Assembly: GCA_030544235.1 (NCBI GenBank)
Contig: CM060466.1
Coordinates: 35,386,582-35,450,581 of the forward strand
Reading direction: 5' to 3'
Source of the DNA: Lepturacanthus savala
Lineage: Eukaryota > Chordata > Actinopteri > Scombriformes > Trichiuridae
Length of the DNA: 64,000 nucleotides
Of the stretch, positions 11,601 to 22,826 are shown piece after piece (the stretch's first letter is position 1; every line of letters starts with the position of its first letter). A program made the translations under genes and the position numbers. The notes beneath the pieces were generated by a model. That model made no database searches and was not told the origin of the DNA. It saw only the letters and a list, made by a program, of their open reading frames with translations.

Positions 11601-14425
11601 GTTGAATTGTATTGTATCGTATTGTGTTGTTTTGTATTGTATTGTAATGTATTGTGTTGTATCCTATTGTGTTGTATTGTATTGTATCGTATTGTGTTGT
11701 ATTGTATTGTATTGTGTTGTATTGTATTGTATCGTATTGTGTTGTATTGTATTGTGTTGTATTGTGTTGCATTGTGTTGTATTGTGTTGTATTGTATCGT
11801 ATTGTATTGTATTGTATTGTGTTGTATTGTATTGTATCGTATTGTGTTGTGTTGTATTGTATCGTATTGTGTTGTATTGTATTGTATTGCATTGTATTGT
11901 ATTGTATCGTAGTGTGATGAATTGTATTGTATTTTATTGTATTGTGTTGTATTGTATCATATTGTGTTGGATTGTATTGTATTGTATCGTATTGTATTGT
12001 ATTCTATTGTGTTGTATTGTATTGTATCGTATTGTGTTGTATCATATTGTGTTGTATTGTATTGTGTTGTATTGTGTTGTATTGTATTGTATTGTATCGT
12101 ATTGTGTTGTATCATATTGTGTTTGTTGTATTGTGTTGTATTGTGTTGTTTTGTATTGTATTGTATCGTGTTGTGTTGAATTGTATTGTATTGTATGGTA
12201 TTGTGTTGTACTTTGTTGTATTGTATTGTATTGTATCGTGTTGTATTGTATTGTATTGTATTGTATCGTGTTGTATTGTATTGTATTGTATCGTGTTGTA
12301 TTGTATTGTATTGTGTTGTATTGTATTGTATCGTATTGTGTTGCGTTGTATTGTATCGTATTGTGTTGTATTGTATTGTATTGCGTTGTATTGTATTGTA
12401 TCGTAGTGTTATGAATTGTATTGTATCGTATTGTGTTGAATTGTATTGTGTTGTATTGTATTGTATCATATTGTGTTGAATTGTATTGTATCGTATTGTG
12501 TTGAATTGTATTGTATCGTATTGTGTTGTTTTGTATTGTATTGTAACGTATTGTGTTGTATCCTATTGTGTTGTATTGTATTGTGTTGTATTGTATTGTA
12601 TTGTATTGTATCGTATTGTGTTGTATCGTATTGTATTGTGTTGTATTGTATTGTATCGTATTGTGTTGTATCGTATTGTATTGTGTTGTATTGTATTGTA
12701 TTGTACTGTATTGTATCGTATTGTGTTGTATTATATTGTGTTGTATTGTATTGCATCGTATTGTATTGTATTGTATTGTATTGTAACATATTGTGTTGTA
12801 TCATATTGTGTTGTATTGTATTGTATCGTATTGTGTTGTGTTGTATTGTATTGTATTGTGTTGTATTGTATTGTATCGTATTGTGTTGTATTGTATTGTG
12901 TTGTATTGTGTTGCATTGTGTTGTATTGTATTGTATTGTATCGTATGTATTGTATTGTATTGTGTTGTATTGTATTGTATCGTATTGTGTTGTGTTGTAT
13001 TGTATCGTATTGTGTTGTATTGTATTGTATTGTATTGCATTGTATTGTATTGTATCGTAGTGTGATGAATTGTATTGTATTGTATTGTATTGTGTTGTAT
13101 TGTATCGTATTGTGTTGGATTGTATTGTATTGTATCGTATTGTATTGTATTCTATTGTGTTGTATTGTATTGTATCGTATTGTGTTGTGTTGTATTGTAT
13201 CGTATTGTGTTGTATTGTATTGTATTGCTTTGTATTGTATTGTATCGTAGTGTGATGAATTGTATTGTATCGTATTGTGTTGTGTTGTATTGTATCTTAT
13301 TGTGTTGAATTGTATTGTGTTGTATTGTATTGTATCATATTGTGTTGAATTGTATTGTATCGTATTGTGTTGAGTTGTATTGTATTGTATTGTAACGTAT
13401 TGTTTTGTATCCTATTGTGTTGTATTGTATTGTGTTGTATTGTATTGTATTGTATTGTATTGTATTGTATTGTATTGTATTGTGTTGTGTTGTATTGTAT
13501 TGTACTGTATTGTATCGTATTGTGTTGTATTGTATTGTATTGTATTGTGTTGCATTGTATTGCATCGTATTGTATTGTATTGTAACATATTGTGTTGTAT
13601 CATATTGTGTTGTATTGTATTGTATCGTATTGTGTTGTATTGTATTGTATTGTGTTGTATTGTATTGTATCGTATTGTGTTGTATCGTATTGTGTTGTAT
13701 TCTATTGTATTGTGTTGTATTGTATTGTATTGTGTTGTATTGTATCGTATTGTGTTGTATTGTATCATATTGTGTTGTATTGTATTGTATTGTGTTGTAT
13801 TGTATTGTATCGTATTGTGTTGTATCGTATTGTGTTGAATTGTATTGTATCGTATTATGTTGTATTGTATTGTATCGTATTGTGTTGTATTCTATTGTAT
13901 TGTATCGTATTGTGTTGTATTGTATTCTATCGTATTGTGTTGTATTCTATTGTATTGTGTTGTATTCTATTGTATTGTGTTGTATTGTATTGTGTTCTAT
14001 TGTATTGTATCGTATTGTGTTCTATTGTATTGTATTGTATCGTGTTGTATTGTATTGTATTGTGTTGTATTGTATCGTATTGTGTTGTATTGTATCATAT
14101 TGTGTTGTATTGTATTGTATTGTGTTGTATTGTATTGTATCGTATTGTGTTGTATCGTATTGTGTTGGATTGTATTGTATCGTATTATGTTGTATTGTAT
14201 TGTATCGTATTGTGTTGTATTCTATTTTATTGTATCGTATTGTGTTGTATTGTATTGTATCGCATTGTGTTGTATTCTATTGTATTGTGTTGTATTCTAT
14301 TGTATTGTGTTCTATTGTATTGTGTTCTATTGTATTGTATCGTATTGTGTTCTATTGTATTGTATCGTATTGTATTGTATCGTATTGTGTTGTATTGTAT
14401 TGTAACGTATTGTGTTGTATTGTAT
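8634..14425 (+). repeat. ATTGT pentanucleotide satellite, main block
   Basis: About 5.8 kb of the 5-bp unit TATTG, interspersed with variants TGTTG, TATCG, TATCA, TAACG, TATTC and rarer GAATTG-type units. Recurrent 15-bp and 25-bp super-units occur (for example three TATTG then TATCG then TATTG then TGTTG). Because 5 is not a multiple of 3 and neither strand makes stop codons, long frames appear in several phases: YCIVL-type on plus and NTIQY-type on minus. Rare marker variants recur at long spacing: GCATTGGATTGAATTGGATT at 8801, 9625 and 10675, and a GTGTTTGTTG variant near 9081, 10971 and 12119. This points to a higher-order repeat structure. The plus strand is nearly free of C apart from the TATCG and TATCC variants. 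Confidence 0.97.
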
Positions 14426-14864
14426 GGTGATCTGATTAGTTCATGGTTCCTATGGTGATGAGACAATACTTCAAATCTAGACTGAACCATAAATGTTCAT
14501 AAGGATAATAAATCAATTAAAAGAACAAATATGCACATTAAAAAAAAACTATGCATGATATCTATCTTGATGGCATCCATCAGAAATAATGCTGTTATTT
14601 GAATATATTAACATATTTTTTTGGAAAAGTGATGTTTATCTTGGTGGCCCAAAATGACTAAAACGGGCCACATAGTTTCAGCTAAAATGGGCCACATAGT
14701 TTCAGCTAAAATGGGCCACCCATTGTGTCATTCACTAACACATGTGTATAACATCTGGTTCAACTAAAACATGGATAGGATGTTGATTGTCATGTGAAAT
14801 TAGTTCAACTCAAAGTAGTAACTACTTTTACTGAGTTTACTGAGTTTGTGTAACTTAGCTTAGC
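11471..14864. repeat. Tandem duplication, copy 1 (satellite plus spacer)
   Basis: Left copy of a 3.4-kb segment that is repeated directly at 14865-18366. The offset is 3395 near the left edge and 3515 from about 11920 onward. Compared with copy 2 it lacks a 120-bp satellite block and has a 9-bp TTTACTGAG repetition at about 14831-14846. Elsewhere the frames compared are identical in length and sequence. Confidence 0.9.
14426..14864. other. Non-satellite spacer, copy 1
   Basis: Unique-looking sequence inside the satellite. It contains a 24-bp direct repeat beginning GGGCCACATAGTTTCAGC (two full copies plus a partial third, about 14672-14720) and a palindrome AAAGTAGT-A-ACTACTTT at 14812-14828. 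No gene or known transposon was recognised. It is duplicated at 17941-18366. Confidence 0.85.
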
Positions 14865-17800
14865 TATTGTATTGTATTGTGTTGTATTGTATTGCATCGT
14901 ATTGTATTGTATTGTATTGTAACATATTGTGTTGTATCATATTGTGTTGTATTGTATTGTATCATATTGTGTTGAATTGTATTGTATCGTATTGTGTTGA
15001 ATTGTATTGTATCGTATTGTGTTGTTTTGTATTGTATTGTAATGTATTGTGTTGTATCCTATTGTGTTGTATTGTATTGTGTTGTATTGTATTGTATTGT
15101 ATTGTATTGTATTGTATCGTATTGTGTTGTATCGTATTGTATTGTGTTGTATTGTATTGTATTGTACTGTATTGTATCATATTGTGTTGTATTGTATTGT
15201 ATCGTATTGTGTTGTATTGTATTGTATTGTGTTGTATTGTATTGTATCGTATTGTGTTGTATTGTATTGTGTTGTATTGTGTTGCATTGTGTTGTATTGT
15301 GTTGTATTGTATCGTATTGTATTGTATTGTATTGTGTTGTATTGTATTGTATCGTATTGTGTTGTGTTGTATTGTATCGTATTGTGTTGTATTGTATTGT
15401 ATTGCATTGTATTGTATTGTATCGTAGTGTGATGAATTGTATTGTATTTTATTGTATTGTGTTGTATTGTATCATATTGTGTTGGATTGTATTGTATTGT
15501 ATCGTATTGTATTGTATTCTATTGTGTTGTATTGTATTGTATCGTATTGTGTTGTATCATATTGTGTTGTATTGTATTGTGTTGTATTGTGTTGTATTGT
15601 ATTGTATTGTATCGTATTGTGTTGTATCATATTGTGTTTGTTGTATTGTGTTGTATTGTGTTGTTTTGTATTGTATTGTATCGTGTTGTGTTGAATTGTA
15701 TTGTATTGTATGGTATTGTGTTGTACTTTGTTGTATTGTATTGTATTGTATCGTGTTGTATTGTATTGTATTGTATTGTATCGTGTTGTATTGTATTGTA
15801 TTGTATCGTGTTGTATTGTATTGTATTGTGTTGTATTGTATTGTATCGTATTGTGTTGCGTTGTATTGTATCGTATTGTGTTGTATTGTATTGTATTGCG
15901 TTGTATTGTATTGTATCGTAGTGTTATGAATTGTATTGTATCGTATTGTGTTGAATTGTATTGTGTTGTATTGTATTGTATCATATTGTGTTGAATTGTA
16001 TTGTATCGTATTGTGTTGAATTGTATTGTATCGTATTGTGTTGTTTTGTATTGTATTGTAACGTATTGTGTTGTATCCTATTGTGTTGTATTGTATTGTG
16101 TTGTATTGTATTGTATTGTATTGTATCGTATTGTGTTGTATCGTATTGTATTGTGTTGTATTGTATTGTATCGTATTGTGTTGTATCGTATTGTATTGTG
16201 TTGTATTGTATTGTATTGTACTGTATTGTATCGTATTGTGTTGTATTATATTGTGTTGTATTGTATTGCATCGTATTGTATTGTATTGTATTGTATTGTA
16301 ACATATTGTGTTGTATCATATTGTGTTGTATTGTATTGTATCGTATTGTGTTGTGTTGTATTGTATTGTATTGTGTTGTATTGTATTGTATCGTATTGTG
16401 TTGTATTGTATTGTGTTGTATTGTGTTGCATTGTGTTGTATTGTATTGTATTGTATCGTATGTATTGTATTGTATTGTGTTGTATTGTATTGTATCGTAT
16501 TGTGTTGTGTTGTATTGTATCGTATTGTGTTGTATTGTATTGTATTGTATTGCATTGTATTGTATTGTATCGTAGTGTGATGAATTGTATTGTATTGTAT
16601 TGTATTGTGTTGTATTGTATCGTATTGTGTTGGATTGTATTGTATTGTATCGTATTGTATTGTATTCTATTGTGTTGTATTGTATTGTATCGTATTGTGT
16701 TGTGTTGTATTGTATCGTATTGTGTTGTATTGTATTGTATTGCTTTGTATTGTATTGTATCGTAGTGTGATGAATTGTATTGTATCGTATTGTGTTGTGT
16801 TGTATTGTATCTTATTGTGTTGAATTGTATTGTGTTGTATTGTATTGTATCATATTGTGTTGAATTGTATTGTATCGTATTGTGTTGAGTTGTATTGTAT
16901 TGTATTGTAACGTATTGTTTTGTATCCTATTGTGTTGTATTGTATTGTGTTGTATTGTATTGTATTGTATTGTATTGTATTGTATTGTATTGTATTGTGT
17001 TGTGTTGTATTGTATTGTACTGTATTGTATCGTATTGTGTTGTATTGTATTGTATTGTATTGTGTTGCATTGTATTGCATCGTATTGTATTGTATTGTAA
17101 CATATTGTGTTGTATCATATTGTGTTGTATTGTATTGTATCGTATTGTGTTGTATTGTATTGTATTGTGTTGTATTGTATTGTATCGTATTGTGTTGTAT
17201 CGTATTGTGTTGTATTCTATTGTATTGTGTTGTATTGTATTGTATTGTGTTGTATTGTATCGTATTGTGTTGTATTGTATCATATTGTGTTGTATTGTAT
17301 TGTATTGTGTTGTATTGTATTGTATCGTATTGTGTTGTATCGTATTGTGTTGAATTGTATTGTATCGTATTATGTTGTATTGTATTGTATCGTATTGTGT
17401 TGTATTCTATTGTATTGTATCGTATTGTGTTGTATTGTATTCTATCGTATTGTGTTGTATTCTATTGTATTGTGTTGTATTCTATTGTATTGTGTTGTAT
17501 TGTATTGTGTTCTATTGTATTGTATCGTATTGTGTTCTATTGTATTGTATTGTATCGTGTTGTATTGTATTGTATTGTGTTGTATTGTATCGTATTGTGT
17601 TGTATTGTATCATATTGTGTTGTATTGTATTGTATTGTGTTGTATTGTATTGTATCGTATTGTGTTGTATCGTATTGTGTTGGATTGTATTGTATCGTAT
17701 TATGTTGTATTGTATTGTATCGTATTGTGTTGTATTCTATTTTATTGTATCGTATTGTGTTGTATTGTATTGTATCGCATTGTGTTGTATTCTATTGTAT

Positions 17801-17940
17801 TGTGTTGTATTCTATTGTATTGTGTTCTATTGTATTGTGTTCTATTGTATTGTATCGTATTGTGTTCTATTGTATTGTATCGTATTGTATTGTATCGTAT
17901 TGTGTTGTATTGTATTGTAACGTATTGTGTTGTATTGTAT
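14865..17940 (+). repeat. ATTGT pentanucleotide satellite, second block
   Basis: Same pentamer and variants as the main block, and a near-exact repeat of 11471-14425 apart from the 120-bp length difference. Reading frames through it are again consequences of a stop-free pentamer. Confidence 0.96.
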
Positions 17941-18366
17941 GGTGATCTGATTAGTTCATGGTTCCTATGGTGATGAGACAATACTTCAAATCTAGACTGA
18001 ACCATAAATGTTCATAAGGATAATAAATCAATTAAAAGAACAAATATGCACATTAAAAAAAAACTATGCATGATATCTATCTTGATGGCATCCATCAGAA
18101 ATAATGCTGTTATTTGAATATATTAACATATTTTTTTGGAAAAGTGATGTTTATCTTGGTGGCCCAAAATGACTAAAACGGGCCACATAGTTTCAGCTAA
18201 AATGGGCCACATAGTTTCAGCTAAAATGGGCCACCCATTGTGTCATTCACTAACACATGTGTATAACATCTGGTTCAACTAAAACATGGATAGGATGTTG
18301 ATTGTCATGTGAAATTAGTTCAACTCAAAGTAGTAACTACTTTTACTGAGTTTGTGTAACTTAGCT
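17941..18366. other. Non-satellite spacer, copy 2
   Basis: Repeats the spacer of copy 1, with the same 24-bp repeats and the palindrome at 18327-18343, but without the extra 9 bp. Confidence 0.85.
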
Positions 18367-18581
18367 TGTTCCATATGACTGGCTGCTAGCTTTGTGTAGC
18401 GTCAGCTTAGCTTGTAACATAGGTGTGTTAGTGTGTGTTGTGCCACGCTAACACCAAATAAAATGTGTGGTTTTATTTAGCCTCAAGTGGAGCAGCCCTA
18501 AATGTTGTGTCTTGCACTAATTCTTCAGGTGGAATTGACTATCAGAAAGAATCAATAATTATTGGAAATAATTATTTATTT

Positions 18582-18583
<2 letters not shown>

Positions 18584-18633
<50 letters not shown>
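18584..18633. repeat. (GT)n microsatellite
   Basis: About 25 uninterrupted GT dinucleotides. Confidence 0.97.
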
Positions 18634-18636
<3 letters not shown>

Positions 18637-18799
18637 CTTAATGTCACTTTGTGTGTGTTTCAAGGTATCATGCAGGTTGGGACACTAACATCAAACTAAA
18701 CCTTCTTACGAACCTAAAACACAGTGAACTGTAGCCTATGATCTCATCACATTAACAAAGTTCAACAGTCAGGTTTAACCGTGTTTGTTAATGTTCTGT

Positions 18800-19352
18800 T
18801 CTGCCCAAGTCATGTTACCAGTGGAAAGGAAGAAGAAGGGTTGCTCTCTGGTTCTGCTTCCTTGAGTAGCTGGAGATGTTGTTGCAGCTGTGGTGTTCGT
18901 TGAGGAGTAGATCCGTTGTGTAGGTCGCGTTGCTCTTTGTTAATCCTTGTCTGGTTGTAGAACCAGGCCTGAGTTTCTTCAGTGCTGCTGGCTGGACGTT
19001 GTTGAGTCCTTGGTCATTTGCAGGTACGTGAGACTGAAAGTAGCCAGTAGATAATTCCTTTGAGAGTAGAGAAGCTGCTGAAGGCTTCATTCCTGCTGCT
19101 TCTCCTGCAACAGAGCGCTGCTCTGCTGATGAGCAGGAGCCCGGGAGAGAGTTTGGAGTTGATGTTGGAGAAGAGAATTGAAGAGAGAGAATGAGTGGGA
19201 CAAAAGGCTGGTGCCTTTTTACCTCTGGTGACATCCCCTGAAGGTGTGAAACAGGGTTTTCTGTCGGGGGAAGGGTCACAAGTTCCAGGTTCAGCCAGGC
19301 AGCTGAAGATGTTTATCACTTTTGTGGGCACAACAGTGTGTGTGTACAACAA
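18800..19352 (-). other. Unrecognised GC-richer segment with overlapping minus-strand ORFs
   Basis: Two overlapping minus frames, 154 codons (18815-19279) and 112 codons (19014-19352), lie in a block more GC-rich than its surroundings. Neither translation shows a domain, hydrophobic segment or repeat that I recognise. The composition (Ser, Pro, Gln and Asn rich) is typical of chance frames in a 5' leader or LTR-type sequence. It could be part of an old LTR element, but no termini or target duplications were found. Confidence 0.3.
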
Positions 19353-19971
19353 ATAACAGATCTGTTCTTGTTATATTCGCAGCAATATGAGCTTGTTTAA
19401 TGCATTTTAAAAGGTATGTGGTTCTAAGCAATTGTGTTTTAATGTTAAAACTGATGATGAATCATTTTTTTTTCATTTCCCTTTGTCGTGCAAAAAAGTG
19501 GCACAGCTGATGTTTCCAAATTTATAGTTCCTACATAATTATATTTTATCACATAGTTAGATGTCAATAATAAGACGTCATTATTAATCATAAATATACA
19601 TGGAAATAAATATACAACACAGATTTCGTATTGTGTTAATTATCAAAAGGTGGCCCAATTTAACTGATGTCACTCTATGAAAATACCACAGAGGCAGCAC
19701 AGACTGTGAAAAAGTATCTCAAAAGTAAAATCAGGCAAATGTACCAATTTGCTTAGGTGTATTGCCATGGGGAGACAGAAAGACGTGTCATCACCCAATG
19801 ATTCGCATAAATCATTTCCCTCAATTCACTGTTTTAAGCATCTGCATCAGCATCTACCCTTCCCAGAACATAGAGAAACAAAGGGAACATTTCTGTTGTA
19901 TCACATAGTGATATAGACAGTGTTTATTCAGCATTTTCATTGACGATAGAATATTCTGAAACAAACAAAGC
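19353..19971. other. No feature recognised
   Basis: AT-rich DNA without recognisable coding or repeat structure. Confidence 0.5.
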
Positions 19972-20262
19972 AACATGGTGGTGCAGGGGTTAGCACTGTT
20001 GCCTCACAGCAAGGTTGCAGGTTCAAGACCTCCTTGTGTGTCTCCAGCTTCCTCCCACAGTCCAAACACATGCTGAGGTTAACTGGAGACTCACCATAGG
20101 AGGGAGGGTGTGTGTGTGAGTGTGTGTACTCCATGATAGACTGCTACCTGTCTGGGTGGATCCTGCCTCTCACCTGTAATGTGCTGGGATTGGCTGCAGC
20201 AGACCATGTGACCCTAATGAGGAAAAAACAGGTATAGAAGATGACTGATGAATGAAACCGAA
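19972..20262 (+). mobile_element. tRNA-derived SINE, degenerate
   Basis: The head GGTGGTGCAGGGGTTAGCAC matches a pol III A box, and GGTTCAAGACC about 40 bp later matches a B box (GGTTCRANNCC). The body has the CTTCCTCCCACAGTCCAAAC segment and ends in a degenerate ATGACTGATGAATGAA tail. The same family occurs in the opposite orientation, better preserved, at 55851-56218. Target duplications are unclear at this copy. Confidence 0.75.
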
Positions 20263-20464
20263 ACATCCTAATGTCTGATGAGCTGTGACAAATTCTCTGA
20301 TTCAGTTGAGAAAGCCCTAAAGGAAAGTTGGCATAAAATGCAAATATGTTGATGAGATGTTGGAAAAACTATGTCTTAAAATGGTCATTTTCTTCTGTTT
20401 GCTTTCCATTGAACCCAGAAAGCAACTATGCTAAACTCATTTCTATCTGTATTAGGCTGATGTA

Positions 20465-21706
20465 CACTGCTCAAAAAAAAAATAAAGGAACACTTCATAA
20501 TCAGAGTATAGCTTCAGGTCAATTAAACTTCTGGGATGTTGATTTGATCAAGTAAGTAGCAGAGGGGGTTGTTAATCAGTTTCAGCTGTTTCTGTGTTAA
20601 TGAAATAAACAACAGGTGAACTAGAGGCTCAACAATGAGACGACCCTCAAAACAGGAATGGTTTTACAGGTGGAGCCCACTGACAATTTTCCCCCTCTTT
20701 TCTGACTGTTTTTCACTTGTTTTGCATTTGGCTAGTGTTACTGTCACTACTGGTAGCATGAGGTGTTATCTGGACCCTACAAGAACATGGAGTAGATTCC
20801 AGGAGACAGGAAAATACTCTACGAAAGCTGGACAGGGCCGTAGCAGGACCGGTATCTGCTCCTTTGTGCAAGGAAGACCAGGATGAGCACTGCCAGAGCC
20901 CTACAAAATGACCTCCAGCAGGCCACTGGTGTGAATACCTCTGACCAAACAGTCAGAAACAGACTTCAGGAGGGTGGCCTGAGGACCCAATGTCCTCTAG
21001 TGTGCTCTGTGCTCACTGCCCAGCACCGTGGAACTCGATTGGCATTTGCCACAGAACACCAGAATTGGCAGGTGCACCATTGGTGCCCTGTGCTTTTCAC
21101 AGCAGGTTCACCCTGAGCACATGTGAGAGACGTGAAAGGGTCAGAGAAGCTGTGGAGAATGTTATGCTGCCTGTAACATGGTTAAGCATGACTGGTTTGA
21201 TGGTGGGTCAATGATGGTCTGGGGAGGCATATCCATGGAGGGATGCACAAACCTCTACAGGCTGGACAACAGCACCATGACTGCTGTTAGGTATCAGGAT
21301 GAATCCTTGGACCCATTGTCAGACCCTATGCTGATGCAGTGGGTCCTGGGTTCCTCCTGGTGCAGGGCAATGCCCGGCCTCATGTGAAGAGAGTATGCAG
21401 CAGCTCCTGGATGATGAAGAAATTGATACCATTGACTGGCCCCCACACACGCCTGACCTAAATCAATCAATAGAACACCTCTGGGACATTATGTTTCAAT
21501 CCATCCAACGCTGCCAATGTAATTTTCAGGGTATCTTAAAATTCAGCCCTCTGTAAGTTGATAATTTTTATTTCCATCAAACAATGTGGCATCCGTTCTT
21601 TTCTAACAGATTACACAGTCCATATCAATATAACCAACATAATTTTTCTCCCATTGAGATCTGATGTGTTTTTAAAGTGTTCCTTTAATTGTTTTGAGAA
21701 ATTTAG
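20465..21706 (+). mobile_element. Degenerate Tc1/mariner transposon
   Basis: The left terminus CACTGCTCAAAAAAAAAATA with AAGGAACAC follows a TA at 20463-20464; the right terminus near 21677-21706 is its degenerate inverse (GTGTTCCTTTAATTGTTTTG). This terminal sequence is characteristic of one vertebrate Tc1 subfamily. Plus-strand transposase remnants are scattered over frames: [11 protein letters not shown] at about 20895, then SMMVWGGISMEGCTNLYRLD at about 21210-21265, then DWPPHTPDLNQSIEHLWDIM at about 21434-21493. The region between the catalytic-domain blocks has many stops and small indels, so the copy is inactive. Confidence 0.88.
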
Positions 21707-21756
21707 TATACATGCATGCAATTTCATCCTTACTTAAAAACATGGATTGTGCATTA

Positions 21757-22044
21757 TGTGTTGTATGTGGCTAACATTCTCAGCACTGTATGTTTTACTA
21801 ATCCGTAGGATGGGTTCTAATGTTGTGTATGGATATGAAAAACTACACTTCCCATAATGCCATGCATTTAGGTGGGGAATATATAACAGGTAGAGCCTCT
21901 CCTTCACACTCTCTTCTGTAACTCAATGAGAAACAGAAAGCCTACTGTTGTTATGTTGCAGTAGTCAATAAAGTTAATTTGTATTGTTCAGCGATTCAAC
22001 ATCCGCCTCCTTCAATGTACATGCATGCCCACCTGGACACAACA
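21757..22044 (+). mobile_element. 5' LTR of a Ty3/gypsy element (element A)
   Basis: The segment starts TGTGTTGTATG and ends GGACACAACA (TG...CA), directly followed by TACTGGCGATGAGG, a likely primer-binding and leader region, and then by gag. Inside are a possible ZNF143/THAP11-type motif (21842-21861), a TATA-like ATATATAA at about 21878, and an AATAAA at about 21967. The exact left end is a guess from the terminal dinucleotide. The right LTR was not found. Confidence 0.55.
21842..21861 (+). promoter_or_regulatory. ZNF143/THAP11-like motif in the gypsy LTR
   Basis: The sequence ACTACACTTCCCATAATGCC closely matches the known vertebrate promoter motif ACTACAATTCCCAGAATGC. It lies about 35 bp upstream of a TATA-like box. 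Binding is not shown by the sequence alone. Confidence 0.5.
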
Positions 22045-22128
22045 TACTGGCGATGAGGTGTGGATAATTAAGCACGTCTTTGGAAGCGGAACAAAGATGC
22101 TAGAACGACGGTGAAGTTAGCACAACGA

Positions 22129-22826
22129 TGGCAGTGTACAGCAGTGAGATGGGCTTGTGCTTTGATGAAAGCAACGAAAGTTTCAAGACGTATGAGCAAC
22201 GATTTTGCAGTTTGTGGAAGCCAACGGAATAGAGCAAGTGAAACAAAGGGCTGTTTTCTTGTCCGTGGTAGGTGCAAAGACTTTCTCATTACTGACAGAC
22301 TTGCTAGCCCCTGAAAGCTGTCTGACTGCACATTAGAGGACTTATTAAGAGCACTGAGGGAATTTTATATGCCAAAGAAATATGTGTTAAGTGACTTGCA
22401 ACAACCTGAGTTCGGTGACAAGTTGGATGAGCAGCTAAGGGACCAGCTAGTTTATGGAATCAGCAGTAAAGAGCTATGAACTAAGCTGTTAAGTGCTGTG
22501 TATGGAAAAAAGGTGGAGTGGGCAAAAGTCATAGACATTGTGCATACTTTCGAGTCCACTACAAGCAGTCTGGGAACAATTTAGCAGACACCGCTAAGAA
22601 CCGACAGTGTGAGCAGCTACAAGGGCAAGGCTCACGTGCGCCAAAAACAACCTGAGAAGAAACCAAAGGCAAGCGACGGAGACATGTGCTACTGTTGCCA
22701 GAGAGAGGGGCATTCACCTGTCAACTGCAAATACAAAGATTTCCAGTGCAGAGCGTGCAACAAGAAAGGGCATTTGGAGCGAGCATGCAGAACCAAGGAA
22801 TCCGACAAGCACAGCAGTGAAAGGTT
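22129..22826 (+). pseudogene. Ty3/gypsy gag remnant with two CCHC zinc knuckles (element A)
   Basis: Gag-like coding starts near 22129 and is broken by frameshifts and stops. Recognisable pieces include a retrotransposon gag core at about 22195-22560 (LRALREFYMPKKYVLSDLQQ, then EQLRDQLVYGISSKEL) and a nucleocapsid with two zinc knuckles at about 22685-22800: [14 protein letters not shown] and [14 protein letters not shown]. The second knuckle follows the CX2CX4HX4C spacing; the first has the same pattern. The style matches K02A2.6-like gypsy elements of fish. Similarity stops abruptly at about 22826, where the opposite strand begins to encode integrase of a different gypsy copy, so the rest of element A is missing. 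Confidence 0.85.

Larger units (their letters stand above)
14865..18366. repeat. Tandem duplication, copy 2 (satellite plus spacer)
   Basis: Right copy of the 3.4-kb unit. The junction with copy 1 falls just after TAACTTAGCTT, where the sequence returns to ATTGTATTG; the right end falls after the same TAACTTAGCTT at about 18366, where unrelated sequence (GTTCCATATG) begins. It carries 120 bp more satellite than copy 1 (about 15061-15180). Confidence 0.9.

Noticed and set aside
8731..14458. Dozens of long ORFs (up to 341 codons) with YCIVL or NTIQY repeats, which look like membrane or Asn/Gln-rich proteins
   Set aside because: They are a direct result of a 5-bp unit without stop codons, appear in several frames on both strands, and recur wherever the satellite does.
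19980..20035. tRNA gene suggested by A and B boxes
   Set aside because: The sequence does not fold into a full tRNA, is followed by a SINE body and tail, and has a sister copy with target-site duplications.
22689..22826. Continuation of the minus integrase ORF through 22689
   Set aside because: From about 22826 leftward this frame is the antisense of the plus-strand zinc knuckles; only the right part is integrase.
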